A DNA stretch of 64,000 bases, from contig NZ_JAKKDU010000016.1 in NCBI RefSeq assembly GCF_021728535.1, forward strand, positions 21,144 through 85,143, given 5' to 3'. The stretch's first letter is position 1. Every line of letters starts with the position of its first letter. Positions 25,198 to 33,635 of this stretch are shown here, piece after piece. The notes under the pieces were generated by a model. It made no database searches. It was not told where the DNA came from and saw only the letters and a list, made by a program, of their open reading frames with translations. The DNA comes from Wocania arenilitoris. Its GTDB lineage: Bacteria; Bacteroidota; Bacteroidia; Flavobacteriales; Flavobacteriaceae. Both the position numbers and the translations under genes were made by a program.

Positions 25198-25572
25198 ATG
25201 CTTATTCCTTTATCAATGATTCTTACTGGTTTTTTAAGTATTATTTATCATATAAAAACTTTAAAACATTATAGTTTGAATTTTGTTTATAAAGATTTTA
25301 AGGATGCTGTTTTATGGATAGGTAACTTACTCTTAGCTATATCTATTTTTACAATGGCTTTCTTTATGTTGTTTGCTATATATAGTCTTAATGAAGTAGA
25401 CTTAAGCTTCGAATTTATTTATATGTTTATTTTTTGTGGTATTATTTTATTACTAGGAGTAACGCTAATTTTGGAAGAAAGATTATTATATAGAAAATAT
25501 GTTTTTTTTAAAGAACAATCCAGAATAAATAAGATTGATGATATTTCAGGCCATAAGGGTGATAATCTTTAA
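25198..25572 (+). CDS. Small hypothetical membrane protein
   Basis: A protein of 124 residues with about three hydrophobic helices: 1-18 (IPLSMILTGFLSIIYHI), 38-65 (WIGNLLLAISIFTMAFFML) and 75-97 (FEFIYMFIFCGIILLLGVTL). A charged tail follows. I do not recognise the family. It begins 15 bp after lipB and may share its transcript. It converges with the sulfatase gene. Confidence 0.6.
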   Translation: MLIPLSMILTGFLSIIYHIKTLKHYSLNFVYKDFKDAVLWIGNLLLAISIFTMAFFMLFAIYSLNEVDLSFEFIYMFIFCGIILLLGVTLILEERLLYRKYVFFKEQSRINKIDDISGHKGDNL

Positions 25573-25589
25573 GTTTTTAGCACAAGACT

Positions 25590-27050
25590 CTAGTCGTAAT
25601 TACCAAGAGGCTTCTTTTTAGAATAATTAATGCCTAAATCGTTAGTTCTTACTTCTTTTAGTTTTTTTGCTAATTTCTTTTTAAACTTCACCACAACTTT
25701 GGCATAATTTGGATTGTGGGCTAAATTGGTAAACTGTTTTGGGTCGTTTTCCATATCAAAAAGCTCCATACCTGCTGAAGCATCTTCGTTGTATTGAATA
25801 TAAGCCCATTTATCATCTCGTAATAAAAAGGTTTTCCCGCCTTGCGATACACTAAATGCCATATCTCTAACTTTCTTTTTAGGCTTATCAATGGTTTTTA
25901 CTAAGCTTTTTCCTTGTATGTGTTTTGAAGGTTTTAAACCTGCTAATTCAGAAATGGTTGGATATAAATCAATCAGCTCTACAAACGAGTTGCAAACAGC
26001 TGCTTTTTTACCAGGAACCTTTATAATCAATGGAACTCTAACCGATTCTTCATGTAAACTCACTTTCATCCAAAAATTATGCTCGCCTAAATGAAACCCA
26101 TGATCGGAAGTGAAAATAACAATGGTATTAGCTTCTAAACCTTCATCTTTAAGTGTTTTTAATACTTTGCCTACTTGCGCATCCATATACGATACCGATG
26201 CATAATAGGCAGCAATTGCTTTTTTTTCTTGTTCTAAATTCATTTGTGCGTTAACACTAGTAACGTAATTAATACCTCGTTTTGGTATATCGTCCCAATC
26301 GCCATCAACTTTTTTGGGTAGTGTTACCTCGCTAAACGGATAGGGTTCAAAATACGGTTTAGGTGCCACAAAAGGTACATGAGGACGCACAAAACCAACA
26401 GCTAAAAAGAAAGGTTCGTTTTTGTGTTTTTTAATAAGTTCTGAGACTTTTTTAGCTGTTTTTCCATCTGAGTGAACTAAATCATCGCCGTCAGCTTTTA
26501 CAATAGTCATAACATTTCCGCCTTTTCTTTCAATTTTCCCATCAGGGTTTCCTTGAACCAATTCTGCATCACCAATGGCTTTCCATTCAGGTCCTTGACT
26601 GTTAAAACGTTCAGTCCATGAGGCTTCATCATCTTGTCCGTTCGAGCCTGTTTCAATATCAATAGGAACACCCATATGATAAATTTTACTCACTCTAGCT
26701 GTATAATAGCCATTGTCTTTAAATAATTGAGACCATGTTTTTCTTTCGTTTCCAATATTTTTTCTACCACTTACATAGCCAAAAGTAGTGGTGGCGTTTG
26801 GGTAGTAACCCGACATAAAAGACGCTCGAGATGGCCCACAAACAGGATATTGCGTATAAGCTTTAGTGTATTTAACACCTTCTGAAGCAAGTTTATCAAT
26901 GTTTGGTGTATGGCATGCTTTATTTTCGTAAGATGAGACTGCGGTTGCTGTTAAATCATCAGAAATAATAAACAGTATGTTTGGTTTTTTGTTTTGAGAA
27001 AATATGGTTATACTGAATAAAAAGAGTAAAAGAAAGGTGAGTTGTTTCAT
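25590..27050 (-). CDS. Secreted type I sulfatase, iduronate-2-sulfatase-like
   Basis: An enzyme of 486 residues with a signal peptide (LTFLLLFLFSITIFSQ). Residues Asp31 and Asp32 (FIISDDLTA) are metal ligands. Cys71 in CGPSRAS is the residue converted to formylglycine. The C-x-P-S-R signature, VRPHVPFVAPKPYFEPY, FTSDHGFHLGEHNFW and the later motifs place it near iduronate/choline-type sulfatases. It should cut sulfate esters from algal or animal polysaccharides in the periplasm. No maturase or other carbohydrate enzyme is beside it. The 460-bp stretch before its start holds a MITE-like repeat. Confidence 0.9.
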   Translation of the reverse strand: MKQLTFLLLFLFSITIFSQNKKPNILFIISDDLTATAVSSYENKACHTPNIDKLASEGVKYTKAYTQYPVCGPSRASFMSGYYPNATTTFGYVSGRKNIGNERKTWSQLFKDNGYYTARVSKIYHMGVPIDIETGSNGQDDEASWTERFNSQGPEWKAIGDAELVQGNPDGKIERKGGNVMTIVKADGDDLVHSDGKTAKKVSELIKKHKNEPFFLAVGFVRPHVPFVAPKPYFEPYPFSEVTLPKKVDGDWDDIPKRGINYVTSVNAQMNLEQEKKAIAAYYASVSYMDAQVGKVLKTLKDEGLEANTIVIFTSDHGFHLGEHNFWMKVSLHEESVRVPLIIKVPGKKAAVCNSFVELIDLYPTISELAGLKPSKHIQGKSLVKTIDKPKKKVRDMAFSVSQGGKTFLLRDDKWAYIQYNEDASAGMELFDMENDPKQFTNLAHNPNYAKVVVKFKKKLAKKLKEVRTNDLGINYSKKKPLGNYD

Positions 27051-27150
27051 GTTTATTAGCAGGTTAATTTAGCTGTATTTATAAAGTTTTGTTTCAATAA
27101 ACTTTATAGAATGTTATACAAATTTCGTTTTTTTTTATAATTTCAAGTTA

Positions 27151-27454
27151 TTAAACCCACATTATGCTTTAGAGATTAGAATTGTTAATTTTAAAATTTC
27201 ACAAAGCATTGATGTGTAGTTCATTGTAATGCATCTTTCTATTGCATAATTCAGGTTAAAAGACTTTTGGGCAACGGAGTCCTCCTTTAGGTTCATTATG
27301 GTGGCTTATAATCTTATGAGTTTGTTTAGGTATAGAAAGATGTTAAAGATAGCTTTATCTACGCAAAAAAAGACCTTGGATGGACGGATTATTCTCCCAA
27401 ATTAATAATTTAAGCCCACCTTTTGTTTATTCCTAATGCATAATTCGGGTTTAA
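27151..27454. mobile_element. MITE-like or decayed IS segment with 17-bp inverted ends
   Basis: The 17 bases TTAAACCCACATTATGC at 27151-27167 recur inverted at 27438-27454 as GCATAATTCGGGTTTAA, with 15 of 17 matching. A third, weaker copy, GCATAATTCAGGTTAA, is at 27244-27259. The roughly 304-bp interval has no intact gene. One short frame (27355-27410) reads KDLGWTDYSPK, which faintly resembles transposase C-termini I recall. It looks like a small non-autonomous or decayed element; the limits are those of the inverted repeats. Confidence 0.4.
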
Positions 27455-27512
27455 ATATTGAATAGCATTTTTAGTATTAGATTAAAAAACGAGTGAAAAG
27501 TTTAAATTATAT

Positions 27513-29870
27513 TTAAAAATTAACCCGAATGCTAACGTTTGGTGTAATACCTAAGGATTGGTTTTCTACTTTGTTAACCATATTATCAGAATCTAAAGTG
27601 TAGTAGGCGTTAATTATGTTTTTCTGATTAAAAATATTCCATATTGAAGCACCAACAATAGCACGCGCCGTGTCTGAAACATCGAAAGCGTAGGTTGCAG
27701 AACAATCTGCACGCAAATAATCGTCTAAGTTACTATCGTTAGGTGAGGCGTATGTAATAACATTGTCATCTGGATTGTCATTTGCGTAATCTGGTAACGT
27801 AGTAGGTTTTCCAGAGTGCCAATTTAAACCCAATGCAAGCTTAACATCATTATAGGTGTAAACTCCAGAAAGCGATATAGCATGACGAATATCGGCATTG
27901 TTAGGAAACGGATTGCCATTATTTAAATCTGGAAATGTGTAATCGTTTTTACTGTAAGAATAACTTAGCCATGTGCTAACAACATTGTTAAACTGTTTGT
28001 TTACCAAAAAGTCGATGCCTTTAATTTGATAGCTACCAACACTATTTACAAATTGATATTGGTTTTGAAACCCTTGACTACGCGTAGTAATACCATCCAC
28101 CTTTTTGAGATAACCTTCGGCACTAATTAGTAATTTATTTTTGTTGAAATGAATACCCGCTGAAGCTTGCTTGCTTTTTAAAATAGGAACGGGATAAATA
28201 TTTTTGTTATTTATAACTTCAGTATCTGTTTCATTATTAGATAATATCCAACGTCGGTTTTCAATACCTAAAAAATCATTTTGCAAATCGATGATTTGAG
28301 TTGTAGTTTGACTTTTAAGTTCACCTAATAACTCAAGCCTGAAATTATTTAAAAAGCGTTGACTAAAGCTTAATCGAGGCTCAAAAAGCGTTGTGCTAAA
28401 ATTTGGAAAGTAGTTTACTCGATTACCAAGATTTAATTTGGTTTTAGCATCGTTTGATAAAAACGCCCCTTCTACATAAAGTGAATGACTGCGAACAACA
28501 TCTTTAATATAACTTCTGAAAATAGGATTGTTAACATCTTCTAAATTACTAATGCCTACTTCAATAAATTGATAGCCACCATTAAATTTAAAATTACTGT
28601 TGGGCTTGTAATTTATATCTAGTTTTGCTGAGCCATCAATAACTTTGTTTTCTTGAATTAAGCGTTGTTGATTTATAACATCAAAATTAGTAGCATCCAA
28701 ATCGTATTTGGTAACATAAACTTGTGCTGTAGTTGAAAGATTTGAGCTCCAATCTCTTGTATACGAAAACCCAAATGCTGAGTTTTGCTGAGATAATTTG
28801 CTGTTTAAAGCTTCATTTCTATCATTAATATTGGCTTGTTCTTCGTAATCTAATTTATTATTTGCATTAAAAAAATGAAGTCTTATTTTATCTTTTTCTG
28901 TAATATCGTATAAGAATTTTGCGGTTATATCATAAAAATAAAACGATTCATTTTTATCGATAGCATCATCATTTAAGCTAAAATTTGTTAAATCGGAATC
29001 TTGAAAAACACGTTTTTTATAAAGGTCGTAAGTTGGTGTGGTTACTAAATCTGTAACCGAACGACGTGTAGAAATTTGCAATTCGGTATTATGAGTTAAT
29101 GGAATTTTAGCAAAAACATCGGCATTTATTAAATTAAATCCACCACCAGCTTTAAAAGTGTTATCAATTTCATTGGGCATTTGCATATCAATAATACTAG
29201 AAATACCATCACCATACTTTGCTGGTGTGCCGTTTTTTGAAACGTTAACTTGTTTTGTAGTGTATGGATTAAAAGCCGAAATTAATCCGAAAAAATGCCC
29301 CGATTGATACATTTTAATACCATCCCAAAGCAATAAATTCTGATCGTGTGTGCCACCGCGAATATTAATGTTAGACACAGTTTCATCAATACTTAAAACT
29401 CCAGGAAGCGACTGTATGGTTTGTAAGACATCGGGTTCTATTAACCCTGGAAGTATCCCAAAGGTTTCGGGTTTTATAGTAACTTTACCATCATTTAATT
29501 TTGTAATACCAGTGGTTAAGTAATTAGTTATTATAACTTCGTCTAGCCGTTGTGTATTGGTAAACGATTTATCTCTTTTACGTGCTTTTATGGCAATAAA
29601 TCGATTATTTAATAACTCAAAATCTAGTTTAGTTTCTTTTTTTAGAAAATCTAATACCGCTTCTAGCGTTAAATTTTCGTCTGGAATAGCTGTTTTTTTA
29701 TCTTTAATAGTAGCATCAGCATAAGAAAAACTAATGTTGTATCTGGTTTCAATAATTTTTAAAACTATGGCAAGAGTCTGTTTTTCTTTTTGAACAGTTT
29801 GAGAACTTAAAGTCAAAATATTCAAAAAAAACAATAGTATAAAGATAGAAAGTGTACCTTTTCTACTCAC
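27513..29870 (-). CDS. STN-domain TonB-dependent receptor under sigma/FecR control
   Basis: An outer membrane receptor of 785 residues. After a signal peptide (LSIFILLFFLNILTLSSQ) comes an STN-like signalling domain (about 30-95; IVLKIIETRYNISFSYAD). The plug domain follows (LPGVLSIDETVSNINIRGG, GLISAFNPYTTKQVNVSKNG), then a 22-stranded-barrel-type region ending NVSIRVNF. Such receptors import a ligand with TonB energy and report its binding to FecR. It overlaps the fecR gene by 8 bp, so translation is coupled. The ligand is unknown; iron chelates or sugars are both possible. Confidence 0.9.
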   Translation of the reverse strand: MSRKGTLSIFILLFFLNILTLSSQTVQKEKQTLAIVLKIIETRYNISFSYADATIKDKKTAIPDENLTLEAVLDFLKKETKLDFELLNNRFIAIKARKRDKSFTNTQRLDEVIITNYLTTGITKLNDGKVTIKPETFGILPGLIEPDVLQTIQSLPGVLSIDETVSNINIRGGTHDQNLLLWDGIKMYQSGHFFGLISAFNPYTTKQVNVSKNGTPAKYGDGISSIIDMQMPNEIDNTFKAGGGFNLINADVFAKIPLTHNTELQISTRRSVTDLVTTPTYDLYKKRVFQDSDLTNFSLNDDAIDKNESFYFYDITAKFLYDITEKDKIRLHFFNANNKLDYEEQANINDRNEALNSKLSQQNSAFGFSYTRDWSSNLSTTAQVYVTKYDLDATNFDVINQQRLIQENKVIDGSAKLDINYKPNSNFKFNGGYQFIEVGISNLEDVNNPIFRSYIKDVVRSHSLYVEGAFLSNDAKTKLNLGNRVNYFPNFSTTLFEPRLSFSQRFLNNFRLELLGELKSQTTTQIIDLQNDFLGIENRRWILSNNETDTEVINNKNIYPVPILKSKQASAGIHFNKNKLLISAEGYLKKVDGITTRSQGFQNQYQFVNSVGSYQIKGIDFLVNKQFNNVVSTWLSYSYSKNDYTFPDLNNGNPFPNNADIRHAISLSGVYTYNDVKLALGLNWHSGKPTTLPDYANDNPDDNVITYASPNDSNLDDYLRADCSATYAFDVSDTARAIVGASIWNIFNQKNIINAYYTLDSDNMVNKVENQSLGITPNVSIRVNF

Positions 29871-30759
29871 GCTTTAATGTTATAGAATTATTGTCTTTAC
29901 TATGTGTTAAGTGTAAAGGTACGGTAATGTTTTTTATTGCAACATCAATATTGTTATGAGGGAAACCAACAGTAACGAGCTCATCAGAATTTATATTTAA
30001 AAGCGTAATATTTACATGATATTGTCTTTCAAATTCTGCAATAACTTCTTTAAAAGGAAGACTTTTAAATTGACTTTCGTTATTTAACCACGAAGGTGTT
30101 AAGCGATTTTCTTTTTCTTTAGCAATTATTTTCCCATCGATAATTAAAAAACTGTCACCAGGTTTTAATTTGGTTTCTTGGGTGTTGTATGTAACGCCAA
30201 CTAATCCTTCGTAGCAAATAACCTCAAAATAATTGTCCCGTTGTTTTACATTAAATTGAGTACCATAAACCGTTACGGTTCCTGATTTTGTAATAACATT
30301 AAATGTAGAGCCTTTGGCAACTTTAAAAAAAGCTTCGCCATTAAGTTCTACTTCGCGCTCTTGTTTCCAATCTTTTTTATTAAATACTAACAACGATTTA
30401 GCATTAAGCGAAACACTTGAAGCGTCTGGTAATTCTATAGTAGTTTTTTGAGCAAATTGAGTAGTAATAGTAGTATCTAAAGTGGTTGTGTAATAGTATA
30501 AACTAAAACAAACAGCAAGTATAGCGGCAACACGCATTAATGGTTTTATCCAATGTGTAGTTTGCTTTTTAGTGCTTTTAATTTTAGATAATACCTTATC
30601 TAACTCTGCCGAAGTATTATAATCTTCAGCCTTAAAAGCTTGCAAGCTGTTATTTAACTTCGCTAAATCATCGTAATCTTCAAGGTTTTTAAATGCCTCA
30701 AATTCCTGATCATTTAGATCGTTATTTAACCATTTCGATATGAGTTCTTCTCTATTCAT
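29863..30759 (-). CDS. FecR-type anti-sigma factor
   Basis: A protein of 298 residues. The cytoplasmic N-terminal part (about 1-70) should bind the sigma factor. A single membrane helix lies near 73-92 (LMRVAAILAVCFSLYYY). The periplasmic FecR domain follows (KTTIELPDASSVSLNAKS, GEAFFKVAKGSTFNVITKSG), then a DUF4974-like end. It would release its partner sigma (30893-31408) when the neighbouring receptor reports ligand. It is 133 bp from the sigma gene, and a candidate ECF promoter lies in that gap. Confidence 0.9.
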   Translation of the reverse strand: MNREELISKWLNNDLNDQEFEAFKNLEDYDDLAKLNNSLQAFKAEDYNTSAELDKVLSKIKSTKKQTTHWIKPLMRVAAILAVCFSLYYYTTTLDTTITTQFAQKTTIELPDASSVSLNAKSLLVFNKKDWKQEREVELNGEAFFKVAKGSTFNVITKSGTVTVYGTQFNVKQRDNYFEVICYEGLVGVTYNTQETKLKPGDSFLIIDGKIIAKEKENRLTPSWLNNESQFKSLPFKEVIAEFERQYHVNITLLNINSDELVTVGFPHNNIDVAIKNITVPLHLTHSKDNNSITLKRE

Positions 30760-30775
30760 GATTTCGTATTCAATT

Positions 30776-30808
30776 ATATAACAGTTAACTTTTATTTTTT
30801 CCTACCCT
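30776..30808 (-). promoter_or_regulatory. Candidate ECF promoter of fecR-receptor
   Basis: On the minus strand AGGGTAGGAA (30808-30799) is followed, after exactly 14 bases, by CTGTTATAT (30784-30776), about 16 bp before the fecR start. The same two blocks with the same spacing occur before the divergent lipoprotein gene at 31488-31520. They probably mark the -35 and -10 of the neighbouring ECF sigma factor. Confidence 0.6.
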
Positions 30809-30819
30809 TGTTTTTAAAA

Positions 30820-30895
30820 AAGTTCAAAATTTAATATTTAACGTTCAAGATTATGCTGTTTGATTTTGAATTTTAAACTCAAAATATTGAACTTA
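30820..30895. repeat. Imperfect inverted repeat after the sigma gene
   Basis: AAGTTCAA (30820-30827) and TTGAACTT (30888-30895) are inverted copies with further partial matches inwards. The right arm includes the sigma gene stop. It could end the sigma transcript before the separately promoted fecR. There is no strong T-run. Confidence 0.3.
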
Positions 30896-31408
30896 AAGTT
30901 CCTTAATATCTTCCCTTAATTTTTTCAAAGCACCATAAATACGTTTTTCAACCGCTTTGGTCGAGATGTCTAAAAGTTCAGCAATTTCTTTAAAACGCTT
31001 TCCTTCAACTCTATTCATCATAAAAGCTACGCGCTGTGGTTCGGTTAAATTAGCTAAGGCTTTTTGTAACTTGTCATTATACTCTGCTTCCTGCATTAAA
31101 AATTCAGGGCTTTCGTTGGTAGACATTTTGGGTTTTGTTTGCTGGTGTTTTAATACCACTTTTTGGTGCGCTGCTTCATTCAACATTAAATTATTTGCGG
31201 TAGTAAACACAAAACTTTTTGCTTTATCAGGCGAAATTTTGGCACAGTTTTGCCAAAGCTTAATAAAAGCTTCCTGCACTTTATCTTTTGGGTTTAACAA
31301 TGCACCAAACTTATAGTATAAAAAGTTATGCAAATCCTTAGAGTGTTTATTAAATATGGAAGAAAAAAGGCGTTCCTCGCAAATATTATTGTGTAATTGT
31401 TTACCCAT
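30893..31408 (-). CDS. ECF RNA polymerase sigma factor (FecI-like)
   Basis: A protein of 171 residues with sigma region 2 (FNKHSKDLHNFLYYKFGALL, then KVQEAFIKLWQNC) and region 4 (LTEPQRVAFMMNRVEGKRFK, then EIAELLDISTKAVEKRIYGA). It heads a sigma-FecR-receptor set. FecR should hold it inactive until the receptor is occupied. The shared promoter motifs before fecR and the divergent lipoprotein gene are its most likely targets. Confidence 0.92.
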   Translation of the reverse strand: MGKQLHNNICEERLFSSIFNKHSKDLHNFLYYKFGALLNPKDKVQEAFIKLWQNCAKISPDKAKSFVFTTANNLMLNEAAHQKVVLKHQQTKPKMSTNESPEFLMQEAEYNDKLQKALANLTEPQRVAFMMNRVEGKRFKEIAELLDISTKAVEKRIYGALKKLREDIKEL

Positions 31409-31487
31409 TGTAATTGGTGCTTAATGCTACTAAAATACCTTTTTTGGAGTTTAGATTTTGATTTTTTTTGGAATTTTTTTGATGTTG

Positions 31488-31520
31488 AGGGTAGGAATTT
31501 TTAAAGTTATCCTGTTTTAT
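31488..31520 (+). promoter_or_regulatory. Candidate ECF promoter of the acidic lipoprotein gene
   Basis: AGGGTAGGAA at 31488-31497, 14 bases, then CTGTTTTAT at 31512-31520. The first block is identical to the one before fecR and the second differs at one base. It lies 37 bp upstream of the lipoprotein ATG at 31557. Confidence 0.6.
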
Positions 31521-31556
31521 ATTCAAAATGCTATGTTTAACCCAAATTTTAATATC

Positions 31557-33320
31557 ATGAAAACTAAATTAAAATCATTATTACTATTACCTTTTTTTGC
31601 CCTTTTAATGTTGACGTCTTGTCAAGAGGAAGTTGTAGATATAACACTTCCAGCAGAGACTGAAGCACAAACGCTTACTGCCAATGCTCCTCTAACTGCT
31701 TTAATAACTGCGACGTCTTATAAGGACGGGTCAAAAGATAACATCCTTGATAATGCCAGTTGTTTGTCTGTTGAATTACCTGTTACTGTAGTTGTTAACG
31801 GACTTGAAATAATTATAGATTCTGAAGAAGACTATAAAGTTATTGAAGCTATTTTTAAGCAGTTTGACGATGACGACGATCGTTTACAATTCATTTTCCC
31901 AATTACAATTGTTACTACAGAGTACGATGATATTGTAATTAATAATGCCAATCAATTAAAAGAATTTGTTGATGAGTGTAGAGGAGAAAATGAAGAAGAT
32001 GACGATATAGAATGTATCGATTTTAAATACCCAATTTCTTTTTCGGTATACGATGCTAACTTTCAAGTTATTGATGTTGTTGAAATTGAAAACGACAGAC
32101 AATTACACAAATTTATTAAGCGTGTTAGAGAAGAATCTGGATTTTTCGCAAGCCTTAACTTTCCTGTAACTATGGTTTTAGCTGATGGTACAGAAATAGT
32201 TGTAAATAATAACCAAGAGTTAGAAAGAACCATAAATGAAGCTAAAGATGCTTGTGATGAAGATGATGATAACGATTATGGTGATGACGATTTTACAAAA
32301 GAACGTTTAGACGAATATTTAAAAATTTGCCCATGGGTAGTGCATGAGTTTAAAAGAAACAATCAAGATAACACTGCTGAGTATAAAGAGTATGCTTTAA
32401 ACTTTAAAGAAGATGGTGTTGTAAGAATGCGTGCTAGAAATGGCGATGTATTAACAGGTACTTGGAGTACTCGTGTAACTGATAGAGGTGCGCTTTTAAA
32501 ATTAGAATTTGATACGCTTGCAGACTTTACTTTAGAATGGGTTGTTTACGATATTGAGTATGGTAAAATTAAACTATACGAAGTTGGTGGAAACAGAATA
32601 ATTATGAAGAAAAACTGTGATGTAGTTATCAATATTACTAAAGAGCGTATAGAAAACTATTTAAAAGAATGTTTATGGAGAGTTACTAGATTAGAAGTTG
32701 ATGGTAACGATAATGAAAAAGATTATATAGGAACACCATTAAAGTTCTTTAATGATAATGTTGTGAAAATTAGAGTAAACGGAGAGTTTGTACAAGGTAC
32801 TTACGAGATAGCGGTGACTAATAACAGATTCTTTTTACAAATCTTTTTAGACGATAGACCTAATTTAAAATTAGAATGGTTAATTACCTTCTTAGAGCCA
32901 GGTTTAATTAAATTAGAGTCTGAAGATAACAGAATGGTGTTAAAAAGACATTGCCCTGATGGAGATGATGATATAAACTTTATTGGTGATGTACTTATAA
33001 CAGGACAATGGGAAGTAGCTTTGTATAAAGATGATGGAGTAGATGAAACACAAGATTACTTAATGTACACTATTGATTTCTTAGAAAACGGATGGATAAA
33101 AGTAACCGATCCTAATAACGGAATTATTGATGGTTCATGGTTAACTTACAGAAGTGACGGACTTTTAAAACTAGCACTTAATTTTGGATTAGAGGCACCT
33201 TTTAATGAGTTTAATGATAGATGGAAAATTGTTGAAGTAACTCAAACACGTATAGAGCTTAAAGATGTTAGTGGTGGTAATGGCTCTGAAGATATATTAG
33301 TCCTTGAGAAAAAAGAATAA
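31557..33320 (+). CDS. Large acidic repeat lipoprotein co-regulated with the receptor
   Basis: A protein of 587 residues with the lipoprotein signal KSLLLLPFFALLMLTSC. I start at ATG 31557; the frame upstream encodes no signal. Two kinds of internal repeat are visible. Four modules of about 60 residues (openings CLSVELPVTVVVNGLEI, FIFPITIVTTEYDDI, IDFKYPISFSVYD, SLNFPVTMVLADGTEI) alternate with Asp/Glu runs such as FDDDDDR and EEDDDIE. Then come three lipocalin-like modules of about 100 residues (LKICPWVVHEFKR, LKECLWRVTRLEV, ITGQWEVALYKDD). The acid runs could bind Ca2+ or other cations. I do not know the function. Its promoter motif matches that of the divergent fecR-receptor unit. Confidence 0.75.
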   Translation: MKTKLKSLLLLPFFALLMLTSCQEEVVDITLPAETEAQTLTANAPLTALITATSYKDGSKDNILDNASCLSVELPVTVVVNGLEIIIDSEEDYKVIEAIFKQFDDDDDRLQFIFPITIVTTEYDDIVINNANQLKEFVDECRGENEEDDDIECIDFKYPISFSVYDANFQVIDVVEIENDRQLHKFIKRVREESGFFASLNFPVTMVLADGTEIVVNNNQELERTINEAKDACDEDDDNDYGDDDFTKERLDEYLKICPWVVHEFKRNNQDNTAEYKEYALNFKEDGVVRMRARNGDVLTGTWSTRVTDRGALLKLEFDTLADFTLEWVVYDIEYGKIKLYEVGGNRIIMKKNCDVVINITKERIENYLKECLWRVTRLEVDGNDNEKDYIGTPLKFFNDNVVKIRVNGEFVQGTYEIAVTNNRFFLQIFLDDRPNLKLEWLITFLEPGLIKLESEDNRMVLKRHCPDGDDDINFIGDVLITGQWEVALYKDDGVDETQDYLMYTIDFLENGWIKVTDPNNGIIDGSWLTYRSDGLLKLALNFGLEAPFNEFNDRWKIVEVTQTRIELKDVSGGNGSEDILVLEKKE

Positions 33321-33392
33321 TTATGTTTTTGGTGAAAAGGAAACTCAGCTTTTTCGGTTGGTTAGGTTAATTATTGATTAGGTTTCCTTTAT

Positions 33393-33430
33393 AAAAGCTG
33401 TCAAACTCTAAGTTTTGACAGCTTTTTTTT
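33393..33430 (+). terminator. Rho-independent terminator of the lipoprotein gene
   Basis: AAAAGCTGTCAAA (33393-33405) pairs with TTTGACAGCTTTT (33414-33426) around an 8-nt loop, and T residues continue to 33430. It is a strong plus-strand terminator about 75 bp after the stop. Confidence 0.9.
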
Positions 33431-33494
33431 ATTCTCTTTTTTATAGTTTGTCACTTCTACAATACGCCCTAAATCATTAAATCGAAAATATTTT

Positions 33495-33549
33495 CTTCAG
33501 TTTTTTACTGAAGTAACAATTAATTTGTCATTCCCATGAAAACGGGAAT
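33495..33549. repeat. Two short hairpins including an ATTCCC/GGGAAT dispersed-type repeat
   Basis: CTTCAG (33495-33500) pairs with CTGAAG (33508-33513). ATTCCC (33530-33535) pairs with GGGAAT (33544-33549) in a segment reading TTGTCATTCCCATG. I recall the second as a dispersed intergenic repeat of flavobacteria, usually with a GCGAAAGC-type loop; here the loop is altered. It lies just before the ffh promoter. Confidence 0.5.
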
Positions 33550-33579
33550 CTATCTAAAAGAAAAAACAAAATAATTCTT

Positions 33580-33587
33580 TACTTTTG
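33580..33587 (+). promoter_or_regulatory. ffh promoter -7 element
   Basis: TACTTTTG matches TAnnTTTG and is followed by CAG and a 45-bp leader to the ffh ATG at 33636. No clear -33 element is visible in the A-rich stretch before it. Confidence 0.5.
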
Positions 33588-33635
33588 CAGCTTGATTCAT
33601 AGGATAAATCTATACTTAAAATTTCAACAAAAATT

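Noticed and set aside
25891..26094. Short plus-strand frame inside the sulfatase gene
   Set aside because: It is the complement of a well-conserved sulfatase segment and has no promoter or family match.
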